DNA of 64,000 nucleotides. Source: Saccharopolyspora kobensis (GTDB lineage: Bacteria > Actinomycetota > Actinomycetes > Mycobacteriales > Pseudonocardiaceae). The position numbers and the translations under genes were made by a program. The stretch is from positions 186,001 through 250,000 of the forward strand of contig NZ_FNVB01000010.1 of NCBI RefSeq assembly GCF_900108315.1. The letters run 5' to 3'. Below the pieces are notes generated by a model. The model ran no database searches. It was not told the DNA's origin and saw nothing but the letters and a program-made list of their open reading frames with translations. Each line of letters begins with the position of its first letter. Position 1 is the first letter of the stretch. This document shows positions 33,944-42,223 of this stretch, in pieces.

Positions 33944-34672
33944 ATGACCACTCCGTCGGGCTCGGCTGCGGGGTTCCAACGCGCCCTCGTGGTCACCGCG
34001 CACCCCGACGACGTCGACTTCGGCGCCGCGGGCACCGTGGCCTCCTGGACCGCGGCCGGCGTGGAAGTCGGCTACTGCATCTGCACCTCGGGTGACGCGG
34101 GCGGTTTCGACGACACCCCGCGCGAGGACGTGCCCCGCATGCGGCAGGACGAGCAGCGGGCCGCCGCGGCCGCCGTCGGCGTCGACGACGTGCGCTTCCT
34201 CGGTTACCAGGACGGCCAGGTCGTCGCGAACCTCGGCCTGCGCCGGGACATCGCGAAGGTGATCCGCGAGTTCCGCCCGAACCGGGTGATCACGCACTCC
34301 CCGGAGATCAACTGGACGCACCTGGCGGTGTCGCACCCGGACCACCGCGCGGTCGGCGAGGCGGCGCTGGCCGCCGTCTACCCGGACGCCCGCAACGCCT
34401 TCGCCTTCCCCGAGCTGCTCGAAGCCGGCTTCGAGCCGTGGACCGTCGAGCAGCTGTGGCTGTCCGAGTCCCCAGCGGACCGGGTCAACCGCGCGGTCGA
34501 CATCACCGACCACTTCGACGCCAAGCTGGCCGCGCTGGCCGCGCACCGCTCGCAGACCGCGCACCTCCCCGACCTGGCGGACATGATCAGGCAACACCTT
34601 GCGCGCACCGCCGAGCAGCACGGCATGCCCGGCCGGTTGGCCGAGGCCTTCCACGTAGTCGACACGGCGTGA
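33944..34672 (+). CDS. PIG-L/LmbE-family zinc deacetylase
   Basis: 242 residues. The zinc motif HPDD is at residues 20-23 (VVTAHPDDVDFGAAG) and the third ligand is in VSHPDHRAVGE. NRVITHSPEINWTHLAVSH is typical of the family, which deacetylates N-acetylglucosaminyl compounds (MshB and Mca in mycothiol metabolism, antibiotic tailoring). Mycothiol-related activity is plausible but not shown. The start is ATG 33944, probably leaderless. The next gene begins 21 bases downstream. Confidence 0.87.
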   Translation: MTTPSGSAAGFQRALVVTAHPDDVDFGAAGTVASWTAAGVEVGYCICTSGDAGGFDDTPREDVPRMRQDEQRAAAAAVGVDDVRFLGYQDGQVVANLGLRRDIAKVIREFRPNRVITHSPEINWTHLAVSHPDHRAVGEAALAAVYPDARNAFAFPELLEAGFEPWTVEQLWLSESPADRVNRAVDITDHFDAKLAALAAHRSQTAHLPDLADMIRQHLARTAEQHGMPGRLAEAFHVVDTA

Positions 34673-34693
34673 CGCAGGAAGTCGAGGTCTCCG

Positions 34694-35599
34694 ATGCACA
34701 GCGGCAGAACCCTCGGCTGGAGCGGTCAGCTCGACTGGCCGCCGGCCCCGCAGACCCCGGCGCGCGGCAGGCACCGCCGGACCGGATCGGCGATCGACCG
34801 GACGCCGGCCGTGCCGCGCGCGGCAGCCGCGACCGACCCGCTGGTGGACACCGCACCAGTCGGCGGCCTGCACAAGTTCGACCTGGGCATGGTGCCCGCC
34901 TCGGTGACGCCGCCGCGCAGCTGGCGGAAGGCGGCGTGGTTCGCGATCGCCTCGTCGGCGGCGGCGCTGGGCGGGCTCGTGCTGGTCACCTCGATGCTGT
35001 CCGGCACGACGCGGATCGACGGCTTGGACCTGCCGACCGGCCCGATGCCGCGCGGCGGGGAGTACCCGCCGCTGCTGCCGGACGACGAGCGGGATCGCTA
35101 CTTCCTCACCGGTGATCCGACGCGGCCGCAGGCGGTGCGCCCCACCGGCTCCGTGCTTCCGGAGCCCCCATCCGATGCGGTCGGCCCGCCGCCGGCACCC
35201 GGAACGGCCACGACTCCGAGGCCGTCCGGCTCCGCCCGTCCGACGCCGACGACAACACGTCCCCGGACCACCGAGATGCCGCAGCTGCTGTCGTTCACCG
35301 ACACCGACGGCATGAAGCGGCGCAGCGACGACTACTACGCCGCGATCGGGCGCGGCGACCTGCGCGCCGCGTACGCGCTGACCACCGGGCAACTGGCGGA
35401 GGAGGGCTACGAGGCCTTCGCCGCCAGGTACTCCGGCGCCGATTCGATCGAGGTCGTCGACGTCTACGTCACCCCGACCACCACCGTGCACACGCTGCGG
35501 GTGACAGATCCGGACGGCTCGGTGCGGAGCGAGCGGCGCGAGCTGCGCTACGCGCGGGGCGAGCAGCCGTTGATCAACTCGGACGAGCGGCTCGGCTGA
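34694..35599 (+). CDS. single-pass membrane protein with extracytoplasmic NTF2-like domain
   Basis: 301 residues, no named family. It has a cytoplasmic Pro/Arg-rich N terminus and one membrane helix at about 80-102 (AAWFAIASSAAALGGLVLVTS). A Pro/Thr/Ser-rich linker covers about 140-200. A C-terminal domain at about 208-301 begins DDYYAAIGRGDLRAAYALTT and ends GEQPLINSDERLG. That domain resembles the last 100 residues of the Ser/Thr kinase at 38566 (YYSMVPKKLDQAWKLL...GKPLINTDSRI), the basis for calling it NTF2-like. It lies upstream of two kinases. A role as co-sensor or substrate is inference. Confidence 0.65.
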   Translation: MHSGRTLGWSGQLDWPPAPQTPARGRHRRTGSAIDRTPAVPRAAAATDPLVDTAPVGGLHKFDLGMVPASVTPPRSWRKAAWFAIASSAAALGGLVLVTSMLSGTTRIDGLDLPTGPMPRGGEYPPLLPDDERDRYFLTGDPTRPQAVRPTGSVLPEPPSDAVGPPPAPGTATTPRPSGSARPTPTTTRPRTTEMPQLLSFTDTDGMKRRSDDYYAAIGRGDLRAAYALTTGQLAEEGYEAFAARYSGADSIEVVDVYVTPTTTVHTLRVTDPDGSVRSERRELRYARGEQPLINSDERLG

Positions 35600-35721
35600 C
35601 CGAAATTCGATCACGGATGGTGCTCGGCATTGCTCCGTTCGGGGACAGCGAGCAGCCCCTTCCGGTGAACTCGGCCGAACCTCTTCCGGCGCGGGGGTGC
35701 GCCGGGGTACGTGTTCACGGC

Positions 35722-36474
35722 GTGGAGACTCCTTCGTCCGGTCGCCGGCGCGATCAGCGGGGCCCGGACTCGATCAGCGTCGCCGAGCTGATGCGCCGCA
35801 CCCCCATCTCGCTCAAGCACGAGCGGCTCGCCGACCAGCTCCTGCAGGACGACGACGCTGCGGACGCCTCGCCCCCGGCCCGCCGGATCGCCTTCGGAAC
35901 GCTGGGCGTGCTGCTGCTGCTCGGCGCGACCGCCGCCACCGCGACGCTCGTCGCGCACCCCGCCGACGCGCCCCGCCCGGCCGCCGCCGCACCGATCACC
36001 GGCGCGCTCGCGCTCCGGCCGGACCTGGTGCGGGATGCGCGCTGGCCGTTCGCGGGCAACGGCGGCTTCGCGGGCACCGCGACGGGCGACATCACCGTCG
36101 AGCGGTCGGAGCCCCCGCGGCCGATGGTCGCCAACCCGGCGGCGGGCAGCGCGAAGTCCTCGCGCAACGTGGTCGCGGAGTTCTACCGCCGCCTGGTCGG
36201 CGATGCGACCGGCGCGCTGTCGATGGTCTCTCCGGAGCTCGTCGCCGGGCAGCAGACCTCGGTTGTGCGGGCGTGGCGGGCGGCCGAATCGGTGGTGGTG
36301 GACGAGAGCAAGATCCGGATCGAACCGGGCGGGGCGGTGCTGGCCGAGGTCGAGGTGCGGTACCCGGCAGGCGACCGGGTGCGGCTGCAGCAGCGGTTGA
36401 CCGTCGAGTCGGACTCCGACCCGAAGATCACCGGCGCCGAGCTGCTCGGCGCCCGGCACACGGTGTCACGCTGA
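35722..36474 (+). CDS. single-pass membrane protein with extracytoplasmic domain, second copy type
   Basis: About 250 residues. The cytoplasmic N terminus holds SISVAELMRRTPISLKHERL, one helix at about 55-77 (IAFGTLGVLLLLGATAATATL), then an outer domain with NVVAEFYRRLVGDATGALSMVS and VRYPAGDRVRLQQRLTVESDS. Its layout parallels the preceding protein and the kinase ectodomain. No family is recognised. The start is uncertain: GTG 35722 chosen because the upstream 35 codons to ATG 35617 look non-coding. Confidence 0.55.
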   Translation: METPSSGRRRDQRGPDSISVAELMRRTPISLKHERLADQLLQDDDAADASPPARRIAFGTLGVLLLLGATAATATLVAHPADAPRPAAAAPITGALALRPDLVRDARWPFAGNGGFAGTATGDITVERSEPPRPMVANPAAGSAKSSRNVVAEFYRRLVGDATGALSMVSPELVAGQQTSVVRAWRAAESVVVDESKIRIEPGGAVLAEVEVRYPAGDRVRLQQRLTVESDSDPKITGAELLGARHTVSR

Positions 36475-36953
36475 GTGACCGAGCGGGACCGCTGGAGACA
36501 ACAATGCGGCAACGACCGGAGCCACCGGAATCCCGCAGTTCGGACCGGGGCGAACCGGGCAACGCGGATATCGTTGTCCAGAACAACCGGTTCAACCCCC
36601 GCATCGGGTGGTCTTCCGGACTCGCCAAGACCAACATCACCTGCGCAAACGGCTGTGAGAAGCGACCCGATCGGGCGACCGCCGCAATGCCCCGGAGTAA
36701 CGTCGGGAAAGGTTGCGCAGATCTTTTCCAGTTCGGACCTACGCCGATTCGGCGTCGGCTAGGCTCCCGTAGCGCGGTTCGGTCACCGGCCCATCCGGCC
36801 AACCCGGTCCGCGCTGAGAACGTGTACATGTCGGAGGACCGGTGCCGGTCCGCCAAATCCGCTGATGTCCGGTGGGGGCCGCGTTGCCCGGGATCATCAT
36901 CCCGGATGCTCGCTGATCCCGCTGGGCATCGATAGCAGTACGGGGAGACGTCG
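36475..36953. other. intergenic region before the kinase pair
   Basis: 479 bp without a convincing gene; a 95-codon frame from 36475 is Arg/Ser-rich and lower in coding bias. It contains a perfect inverted repeat ACGCCGA-T-TCGGCGT (36741-36755), followed after four bases by TAGGCT (36760-36765), a possible regulated promoter about 190 bases upstream of the first kinase. Confidence 0.45.
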
Positions 36954-38364
36954 GTGAGCGACGAAGGTCGCCTGGTCGCCGGACGCTACCGAGTGCAGCG
37001 ACGCATCGGCAGTGGCGCGATGGGCGTGGTGTGGGAGTGTGTGGACGAACGCCTGCACCGCACGGTCGCGGTCAAGCAGTTGCTCCTGCAGCCCGGATTG
37101 GATCCGGGTGAGGCCGAGGAAGCGCGGCAGCGGGCTATGCGGGAAGGCCGGATCGCGGCCCGACTCCAGCACCCGAACGCCATCTCGGTCTACGACGTGG
37201 CCGAGGACGAGGGTCAGCCGGTCCTGGTCATGGAGTACCTGCCCTCCACGAGCCTCGCGGCGATGATGTCCGAGCACGGGCCGCTGCCGCCTCGCGAGGT
37301 GGCGCGGATCGGCGCTCAAGTCGCCTCCGCACTGGGCGCCGCGCACGCGGCCGGAGTGGTGCACCGCGACATCAAGCCGGGCAACATCCTGCTCGGCGAC
37401 AACGGTGACGTGAAGATCACCGACTTCGGCATCTCCCGGGCGCAGGGCGACGTGCAGGTCACCAAGACCGGCATGCTGGCGGGCACGCCCGCCTACCTGT
37501 CGCCGGACGTGGCGATGGGCCAGGAGCCGACGCCCGCCTCCGACGTCTTCTCGCTCGGGGCGACGCTGTACGCCGCGATCGAGGGCCACCCCCCGTTCGG
37601 CCTGAACGAGAACACCCTCGCGCTGCTGCACGCGGTGGCCGCGGGCCGGCCGGGTCGAGCCGCCGCAGCAGGCCGGGCCGATGACCCACCCGCTGATGGC
37701 GATGATGGCCAACCGCGTCGAGGACCGGCCGGACATGGCGCAGGTCCGCGAGATGCTGCAGGCGGTGGCCGACGGCGGATCGGCGAGCTCGATCCCGACC
37801 GTGGCCGCGCCGATCCCGCCCGCGCTGGCGCCGGAGCCCGGCCCCGACCAGCCCACCAGCGTCGTCGGCCAGGACGGCACCGCGGTCGCCTACTACGAGG
37901 ACGACCCGTACTCGGAGCGGCCGTACGAGGACGCCACCTCGTACATGGGCGCGGACACGCGCGGTGACGCGGCGATCTACGAGAAGCCGCGCAAGAGCAA
38001 GCGGCCGGTGGTGATCTCGGGCATCGCGCTGGTCGCGGTCGCGGTGATCGCGGTGCTGGTGACCTCCGCGCTGATGAACGGCCAGCAGCCGGAGCAGACC
38101 GGCAACCCGACGCCGACCAGCGAGTTCATGCCGCCGCCGACTTCGGTGGAGGAGACGGTCAGCGAGGAGGCTCCGCCCACCACGCGGCAGACCCGGACGT
38201 CGGAGGAGGAGGAAACGCCGACCACCTCGTCCAGGCCGACGACCAGCTCCCGGCCGACGACGTCGTCCAAGCCGACGACGAGCGCCAAGGAGACGCCGTC
38301 CTCCGATCAGGACGAGCCGACGTCGCCACCGTCGTCGAACTCCGACTCGGGTTCGGAGAACTAG
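36954..38364 (+). pseudogene. Ser/Thr protein kinase (PknA/PknB-like) interrupted by a 4-bp duplication
   Basis: Residues 1-232 are a normal Hanks kinase: glycine loop IGSGAMGVVW, Lys41, HRDIKPGN (Asp139), DFG 157-159, SDVFSLGATLYAA. Then CCGG is duplicated at 37646-37653 and the frame shifts. As read, the protein continues as Arg/Gly-rich nonsense to a stop at 37967 (337 residues). The correct continuation (VEPPQQAGPMTHPLM..., a membrane helix near 38010-38075 and a Thr/Ser/Pro-rich tail) is in the +1 frame to 38364. The APE motif reads SPD (YLSPDVAMG), unusual. GTG 36954 follows GGAGACGTCG. Either a sequencing or assembly slip, or a true truncation. Confidence 0.8.
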
Positions 38365-38379
38365 TCCGGCTCACGACAG

Positions 38380-38423
38380 CACCGGCCGGGGCGCGCACCG
38401 CGAGGTGGGCGCCCCGGCCGGTG
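38380..38423 (+). terminator. terminator hairpin after the first kinase
   Basis: 15-bp perfect GC stem (38380-38394 with 38409-38423) and a 14-base loop, 16 bases after the restored stop. Its position supports 38364 as the genuine gene end. Confidence 0.7.
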
Positions 38424-38565
38424 TCGTTGGTCGCCCCGGTGTGTACCGGTGTGCTTGGTGCCCAGTAACGTTGCACCCCGTTGGGTGAAGCTGGCCACGG
38501 GGGTCCGGTCAGTCCGCAATTCGGAATAGGCAGATCAGGCAGCAGAGCCAGTACCAGGAGAACCG

Positions 38566-40083
38566 GTGAGCGCCGAAGGTCGTTTGATCGCAGGCCGGTA
38601 CCGCTTGCAGCAGAAGATCGGCAGCGGCGCCATGGGAGTGGTGTGGCAGGCCGTCGATGAGCGTCTGCACCGCACAGTCGCGGTGAAGCAGCTGTTGCTG
38701 CAGCCCGGCTACACCCCCGAAGAGACCGAAGAAGCCCGTCAGCGGTCGATGCGCGAGGGCCGCATCGCCGCGCGGTTGCAGCACCAGAACGCGATCGTCG
38801 TGTTCGACGTGGCCGAGGACGAGGGCCAGCCGGTGCTGGTCATGGAGTACCTGCCGTCGCGAAGCCTGGCGTCGGTCATCGACGAGCAGGGCGTCCTGCC
38901 ACCGCTGCAGGTGGCCCGGATCGGCGTGCAGGTGTCGGGCGCGCTGGCCGCCGCGCACATGGCGGGCATCGTGCACCGCGACCTGAAGCCGGGCAACGTC
39001 CTGCTCGGCGACAACGACATCGCCAAGATCACCGACTTCGGCATCTCCCGGGCGATCGGGGACGTCGCGGTCACCAAGAGCGGCATCCTGGCGGGCACCC
39101 CCGCGTACCTGGCGCCGGAGGTGGCGCTGGGCCGCGATCCGGCCCCCGCCTCGGACGTCTTCTCGCTGGGTTCGACGCTGTACGCGGCGATCGAGGGCGG
39201 CCCGCCGTTCGGCACCGACGAGAACGCGATCAGCCTGCTGCACCGGGTGGCGCGCGGTCAGTTCGACCCGCCGCGCCAGGCCGGGCCCATGACGCCGGTG
39301 CTGATGCAGATGCTGCTGCCGGACCCGGTGGACCGGCCGACCATGGCCCAGGCCCGCGACCTGCTGCAGGCGGTGCTCGACGGCCGTCCCATCCCGACCG
39401 CCTCGCCGAGCGCGGCCTGGCAGCGCCCTGCGGCGCCGCACGCCCAGCCGGCCGGTACCCGCGTGGGCCCGCCGACCCCGGCGAACCCGCCGACGATGGT
39501 CGGCGGTGCGGTCCCGGCCGCCGCCGCGCCGCGCCGCAGCTACAAGCAGGCGGTGTTGTGGGTGGTGGCGATCGTCGTCGCGGTGCTCGTGGGCGTGCTC
39601 GCCGCGAACGCCTTCGGCGACGGCTCCACGCAGGGGCAGCAGAACCCGACCCAGCCGCCCGCGCCGTCCGGCGAGGTCGCGCCGACGACGCCTGCCGCTG
39701 CCACGACCACCTCCACCGCGCCCACCACGTCGGCGACCAGGACGACGACCACCGCTCCGACGACGACCACTGCGAAGCAGCCGTCCGAGGAGGAGATCGT
39801 CGGTGTGGTGTCCAGGTACTACTCGATGGTGCCCAAGAAGCTGGACCAGGCGTGGAAGCTGCTCGGCCCGAAGCTGCAGGCGCAGGGCAAGGACAGCTAC
39901 GAGGCGTTCTGGAAGACCATCGACGCCGTGGAGATCCTCGGCAAGCCGGTGCGGACCGGGACCAGCGTGGTCGTGACGCTGCAGTTCACCAAGGACGGCA
40001 AGAAGCTCGTCGAGCAGCACTCGCTGGGCATGGTCACCACGCAGGACGGCAAGCCGCTGATCAACACCGACAGCCGGATCTGA
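38566..40083 (+). CDS. transmembrane Ser/Thr protein kinase (PknA/PknB-like)
   Basis: 505 residues. The kinase domain (about 10-270) has Lys41, HRDLKPGN (Asp139), DFG 157-159 and YLAPEVALG. A juxtamembrane Pro/Ala-rich linker, one helix at about 326-350 (VLWVVAIVVAVLVGVLAANAF), a Thr/Pro-rich stalk with runs of Thr, and a C-terminal extracellular domain at about 405-505 (EEEIVGVVSRYYSMV...PLINTDSRI) follow. It presumably senses an envelope signal and phosphorylates cytosolic targets. GTG 38566 follows AGGAGAACCG. It is a paralogue of the interrupted kinase upstream; their first 220 residues are very similar. Confidence 0.93.
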   Translation: MSAEGRLIAGRYRLQQKIGSGAMGVVWQAVDERLHRTVAVKQLLLQPGYTPEETEEARQRSMREGRIAARLQHQNAIVVFDVAEDEGQPVLVMEYLPSRSLASVIDEQGVLPPLQVARIGVQVSGALAAAHMAGIVHRDLKPGNVLLGDNDIAKITDFGISRAIGDVAVTKSGILAGTPAYLAPEVALGRDPAPASDVFSLGSTLYAAIEGGPPFGTDENAISLLHRVARGQFDPPRQAGPMTPVLMQMLLPDPVDRPTMAQARDLLQAVLDGRPIPTASPSAAWQRPAAPHAQPAGTRVGPPTPANPPTMVGGAVPAAAAPRRSYKQAVLWVVAIVVAVLVGVLAANAFGDGSTQGQQNPTQPPAPSGEVAPTTPAAATTTSTAPTTSATRTTTTAPTTTTAKQPSEEEIVGVVSRYYSMVPKKLDQAWKLLGPKLQAQGKDSYEAFWKTIDAVEILGKPVRTGTSVVVTLQFTKDGKKLVEQHSLGMVTTQDGKPLINTDSRI

Positions 40084-40086
40084 CGG

Positions 40087-40980
40087 TCAGCTCGCGGCTT
40101 CGCGCAGGGTGGCCAGCAGGGACCTGGTGGCCGGGAGGTCGGCGATGGCTTCGCGAGCCGCCGCGTAGAGGCGCCGGACGGGCTCCGGGCGGCGGACCGC
40201 GCGGATGACGACGCCCGGGTGCACCACGTCCAGTCCCAGGCGCGGCACGAGCGACACGCCGAGCTCGGCGGCGACGAAGCCCTGCGCGGAGTAGGTCCCG
40301 TCCGCTTCCAGCGCCACCTTCGGCGTGAAACCGGCGCTGGCGTAGGCCTCCTGGAGCAGCCGGCCGCAGATGTCGCCGGTGTTGATCGCGCTGTTGACCC
40401 ACGGTTCGGCGGCCAGTTGCGCCAGGTCGATGCACTCCTGGTCCGCCATCGGGTGATTCTTCGGCAGCACCACCCGGTACGGGTCGTCGGTGAGGTGCAC
40501 GAACCGCACGCCGCGCCGCTCGGGTTCCTGGTCGCCCGCCACCACGATCGCCACGTCCGACTCCCCCGCCGCCAGGTCGTCGATCAGGCCCGCGTCCTGC
40601 AGCCGGAGGTCCAGCTGCACCTCCGGGTGCTCGGCGCGGAACTTGGCGACCGCGGCCGGGACCAGGCCGACCGACGCGGTGTGGAAGAACCGCATCCGGA
40701 GCAGGCCGGTGCGCCCGGCGCGGATGTCGGCCAGCTCCACTTCCGCGCTGCTGAGCAGCTCGGCGATCTGCCCGGCCCGCTCGGCCAGCAGCACCCCGGC
40801 CGGGGTCGGCTTGAGCCCGCGGCCGACCTTCTCCAGCAGCGGGGTGCCCGCTTCCCGCTCCAGCGTGGCGAGCTGCTGGCTGATCGCCGACGGGGTGTAG
40901 CCGAGGTTGGTCGCGGCGGCGCTGACCGAGCCGCTGGTGACCACGGCGCGCAGGACCTGCATGCGGCGTACGTCCAACAT
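40087..40980 (-). CDS. LysR-family transcriptional regulator
   Basis: 297 residues. The N-terminal winged helix is MQVLRAVVTSGSVSAAATNLGYTPSAISQQLATLEREAGTPLL, and the effector domain runs from about 92 (LRMRFFHTASVGLVPAAVAKF). TAG(T)GT at 40988-40993 lies seven bases before the ATG, so it may be leaderless. It is divergent from the EamA transporter gene, which it most likely controls. The stop codon lies three bases from the end of the kinase gene. Confidence 0.9.
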   Translation of the reverse strand: MLDVRRMQVLRAVVTSGSVSAAATNLGYTPSAISQQLATLEREAGTPLLEKVGRGLKPTPAGVLLAERAGQIAELLSSAEVELADIRAGRTGLLRMRFFHTASVGLVPAAVAKFRAEHPEVQLDLRLQDAGLIDDLAAGESDVAIVVAGDQEPERRGVRFVHLTDDPYRVVLPKNHPMADQECIDLAQLAAEPWVNSAINTGDICGRLLQEAYASAGFTPKVALEADGTYSAQGFVAAELGVSLVPRLGLDVVHPGVVIRAVRRPEPVRRLYAAAREAIADLPATRSLLATLREAAS

Positions 40981-40987
40981 GCCGTCG

Positions 40988-40993
40988 ACACTA
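40988..40993 (-). promoter_or_regulatory. -10 element of a leaderless promoter (LysR gene)
   Basis: TAGTGT on the minus strand, seven bases before the ATG at 40978-40980. It lies in a locally AT-rich stretch shared with the divergent transporter. Confidence 0.45.
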
Positions 40994-41160
40994 CAGCAAA
41001 TCTGAAACGTTCGTTGATTTTAATTCACTTGTCCTAACGCGCCGTTGGGTGGAACGTGGAGGGCGAGCGAACGGTTCGGCGATCGCCGAAGGAATCGCGA
41101 CCTACTGTCCCGGCGAACCCGACGCCCCGCGCGCGGGGTTTCCGCGAACCCGGAGAGGCC

Positions 41161-42210
41161 ATGAACAACCCGATGAACTACTTCCGGCTCGGCGCGCTCG
41201 CGCTGCTGTGGGGATCCAGCTTCCTGCTGATCAAGCTGGCCCTGACGGCGCTGGCGCCCACGCAGATCGCGCTGGTGCGCATCGTGCTCGGCGCGCTGGT
41301 GCTGCTGGCGCTGTGCGCGGTCCGCGGGTTGCAGGTCAGCCGCGATCGCGCGCTGTGGCGGCACGTCGCGGTCGCCGCGCTGTTCGCCAGCGCCCTGCCC
41401 TGGGTGCTGTTCGGCATCGGCGAGCAGACGGTCGACTCCGGCCTGACCGGCGTCCTCAACGCCACTACTCCACTGTGGACCGTGCTGTTCGGGCTGCTGG
41501 TCGGCCGGGAGGCGCTGCCACCGGCCCGGATCGGCGGGCTGCTGCTGGGATTCCTCGGCGTGCTGCTGATCTTCGCGCCGTGGCAGGGCACCAGCCTGCT
41601 CAGCTGGGGCGTGCTCGCCTGCCTGGGCGCGGCGGTCAGCTACGGCATCGGTTACGTCTACATCGGACGGAACCTGACCGGCGGGCACGGCCTGCCGCCG
41701 CTGGTGCTGGCCACGATGCAGATGATCGCCGCCACCGGTTACGCCGTCGTGGCGCTGCCGCTGGACGGGTTGCGGCCGGTGCACTGGGACCTGCTGGCGC
41801 TGGTCTCGGCCGCAGTGCTGGGCGTCTTCGGCACGGGCATCGCGTTCGCGCTGAACTACCGGATCATCAGCGAGGAGGGCGCCACCACCGCCTCGACGGT
41901 GGCCTACCTGATGCCGATCGTCTCGGTCCTGCTCGGCTGGCTGCTGCTCGGCGAGGAGCTGGGACTGCGAATCCTGCTGGGCATGGCGGTCGTGCTGGTC
42001 GGCGTGCTGCTGACCCGCCGCTCGCCGTCGCCCGGAACCACCACTGCTGAGGAGGAGAAGATGCCCGAGGACGACCGCACCGAGGTGCGCACCAGCACCG
42101 AGGAGCTCCCACCGATCGAGCCGCCGAAGGGCTGGGCCAGGTTCCACCTCGCCCTGATGCGCGGTTCCCAGATCTACGCCGAGCTGGCCACCAATCACCC
42201 GATGAAGTGA
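41161..42210 (+). CDS. EamA/DMT-family transporter with C-terminal cytoplasmic extension
   Basis: 349 residues. Ten helices in two EamA repeats (LGALALLWGSSFLLIKLAL; second repeat from LLSWGVLACLGAAVSYGIGY) resemble drug/metabolite exporters of amino acids or related compounds. GGAGAGG precedes ATG 41161. Residues from about 300 are an unusual hydrophilic tail: an internal GGAGGAGAAG directly precedes an in-frame ATG at 42061, so a 49-residue peptide (MPEDDRTEVRTSTEELPPIE...) could be made separately. It is divergent from a LysR regulator. Confidence 0.88.
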   Translation: MNNPMNYFRLGALALLWGSSFLLIKLALTALAPTQIALVRIVLGALVLLALCAVRGLQVSRDRALWRHVAVAALFASALPWVLFGIGEQTVDSGLTGVLNATTPLWTVLFGLLVGREALPPARIGGLLLGFLGVLLIFAPWQGTSLLSWGVLACLGAAVSYGIGYVYIGRNLTGGHGLPPLVLATMQMIAATGYAVVALPLDGLRPVHWDLLALVSAAVLGVFGTGIAFALNYRIISEEGATTASTVAYLMPIVSVLLGWLLLGEELGLRILLGMAVVLVGVLLTRRSPSPGTTTAEEEKMPEDDRTEVRTSTEELPPIEPPKGWARFHLALMRGSQIYAELATNHPMK

Positions 42211-42223
42211 CCGTCTCCGGGGG

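Noticed and set aside
36475..36762. 95-codon frame between the 35722 gene and the first kinase
   Set aside because: Arg/Ser-rich, poor third-position bias, no ribosome site, and it overlaps a likely promoter region.
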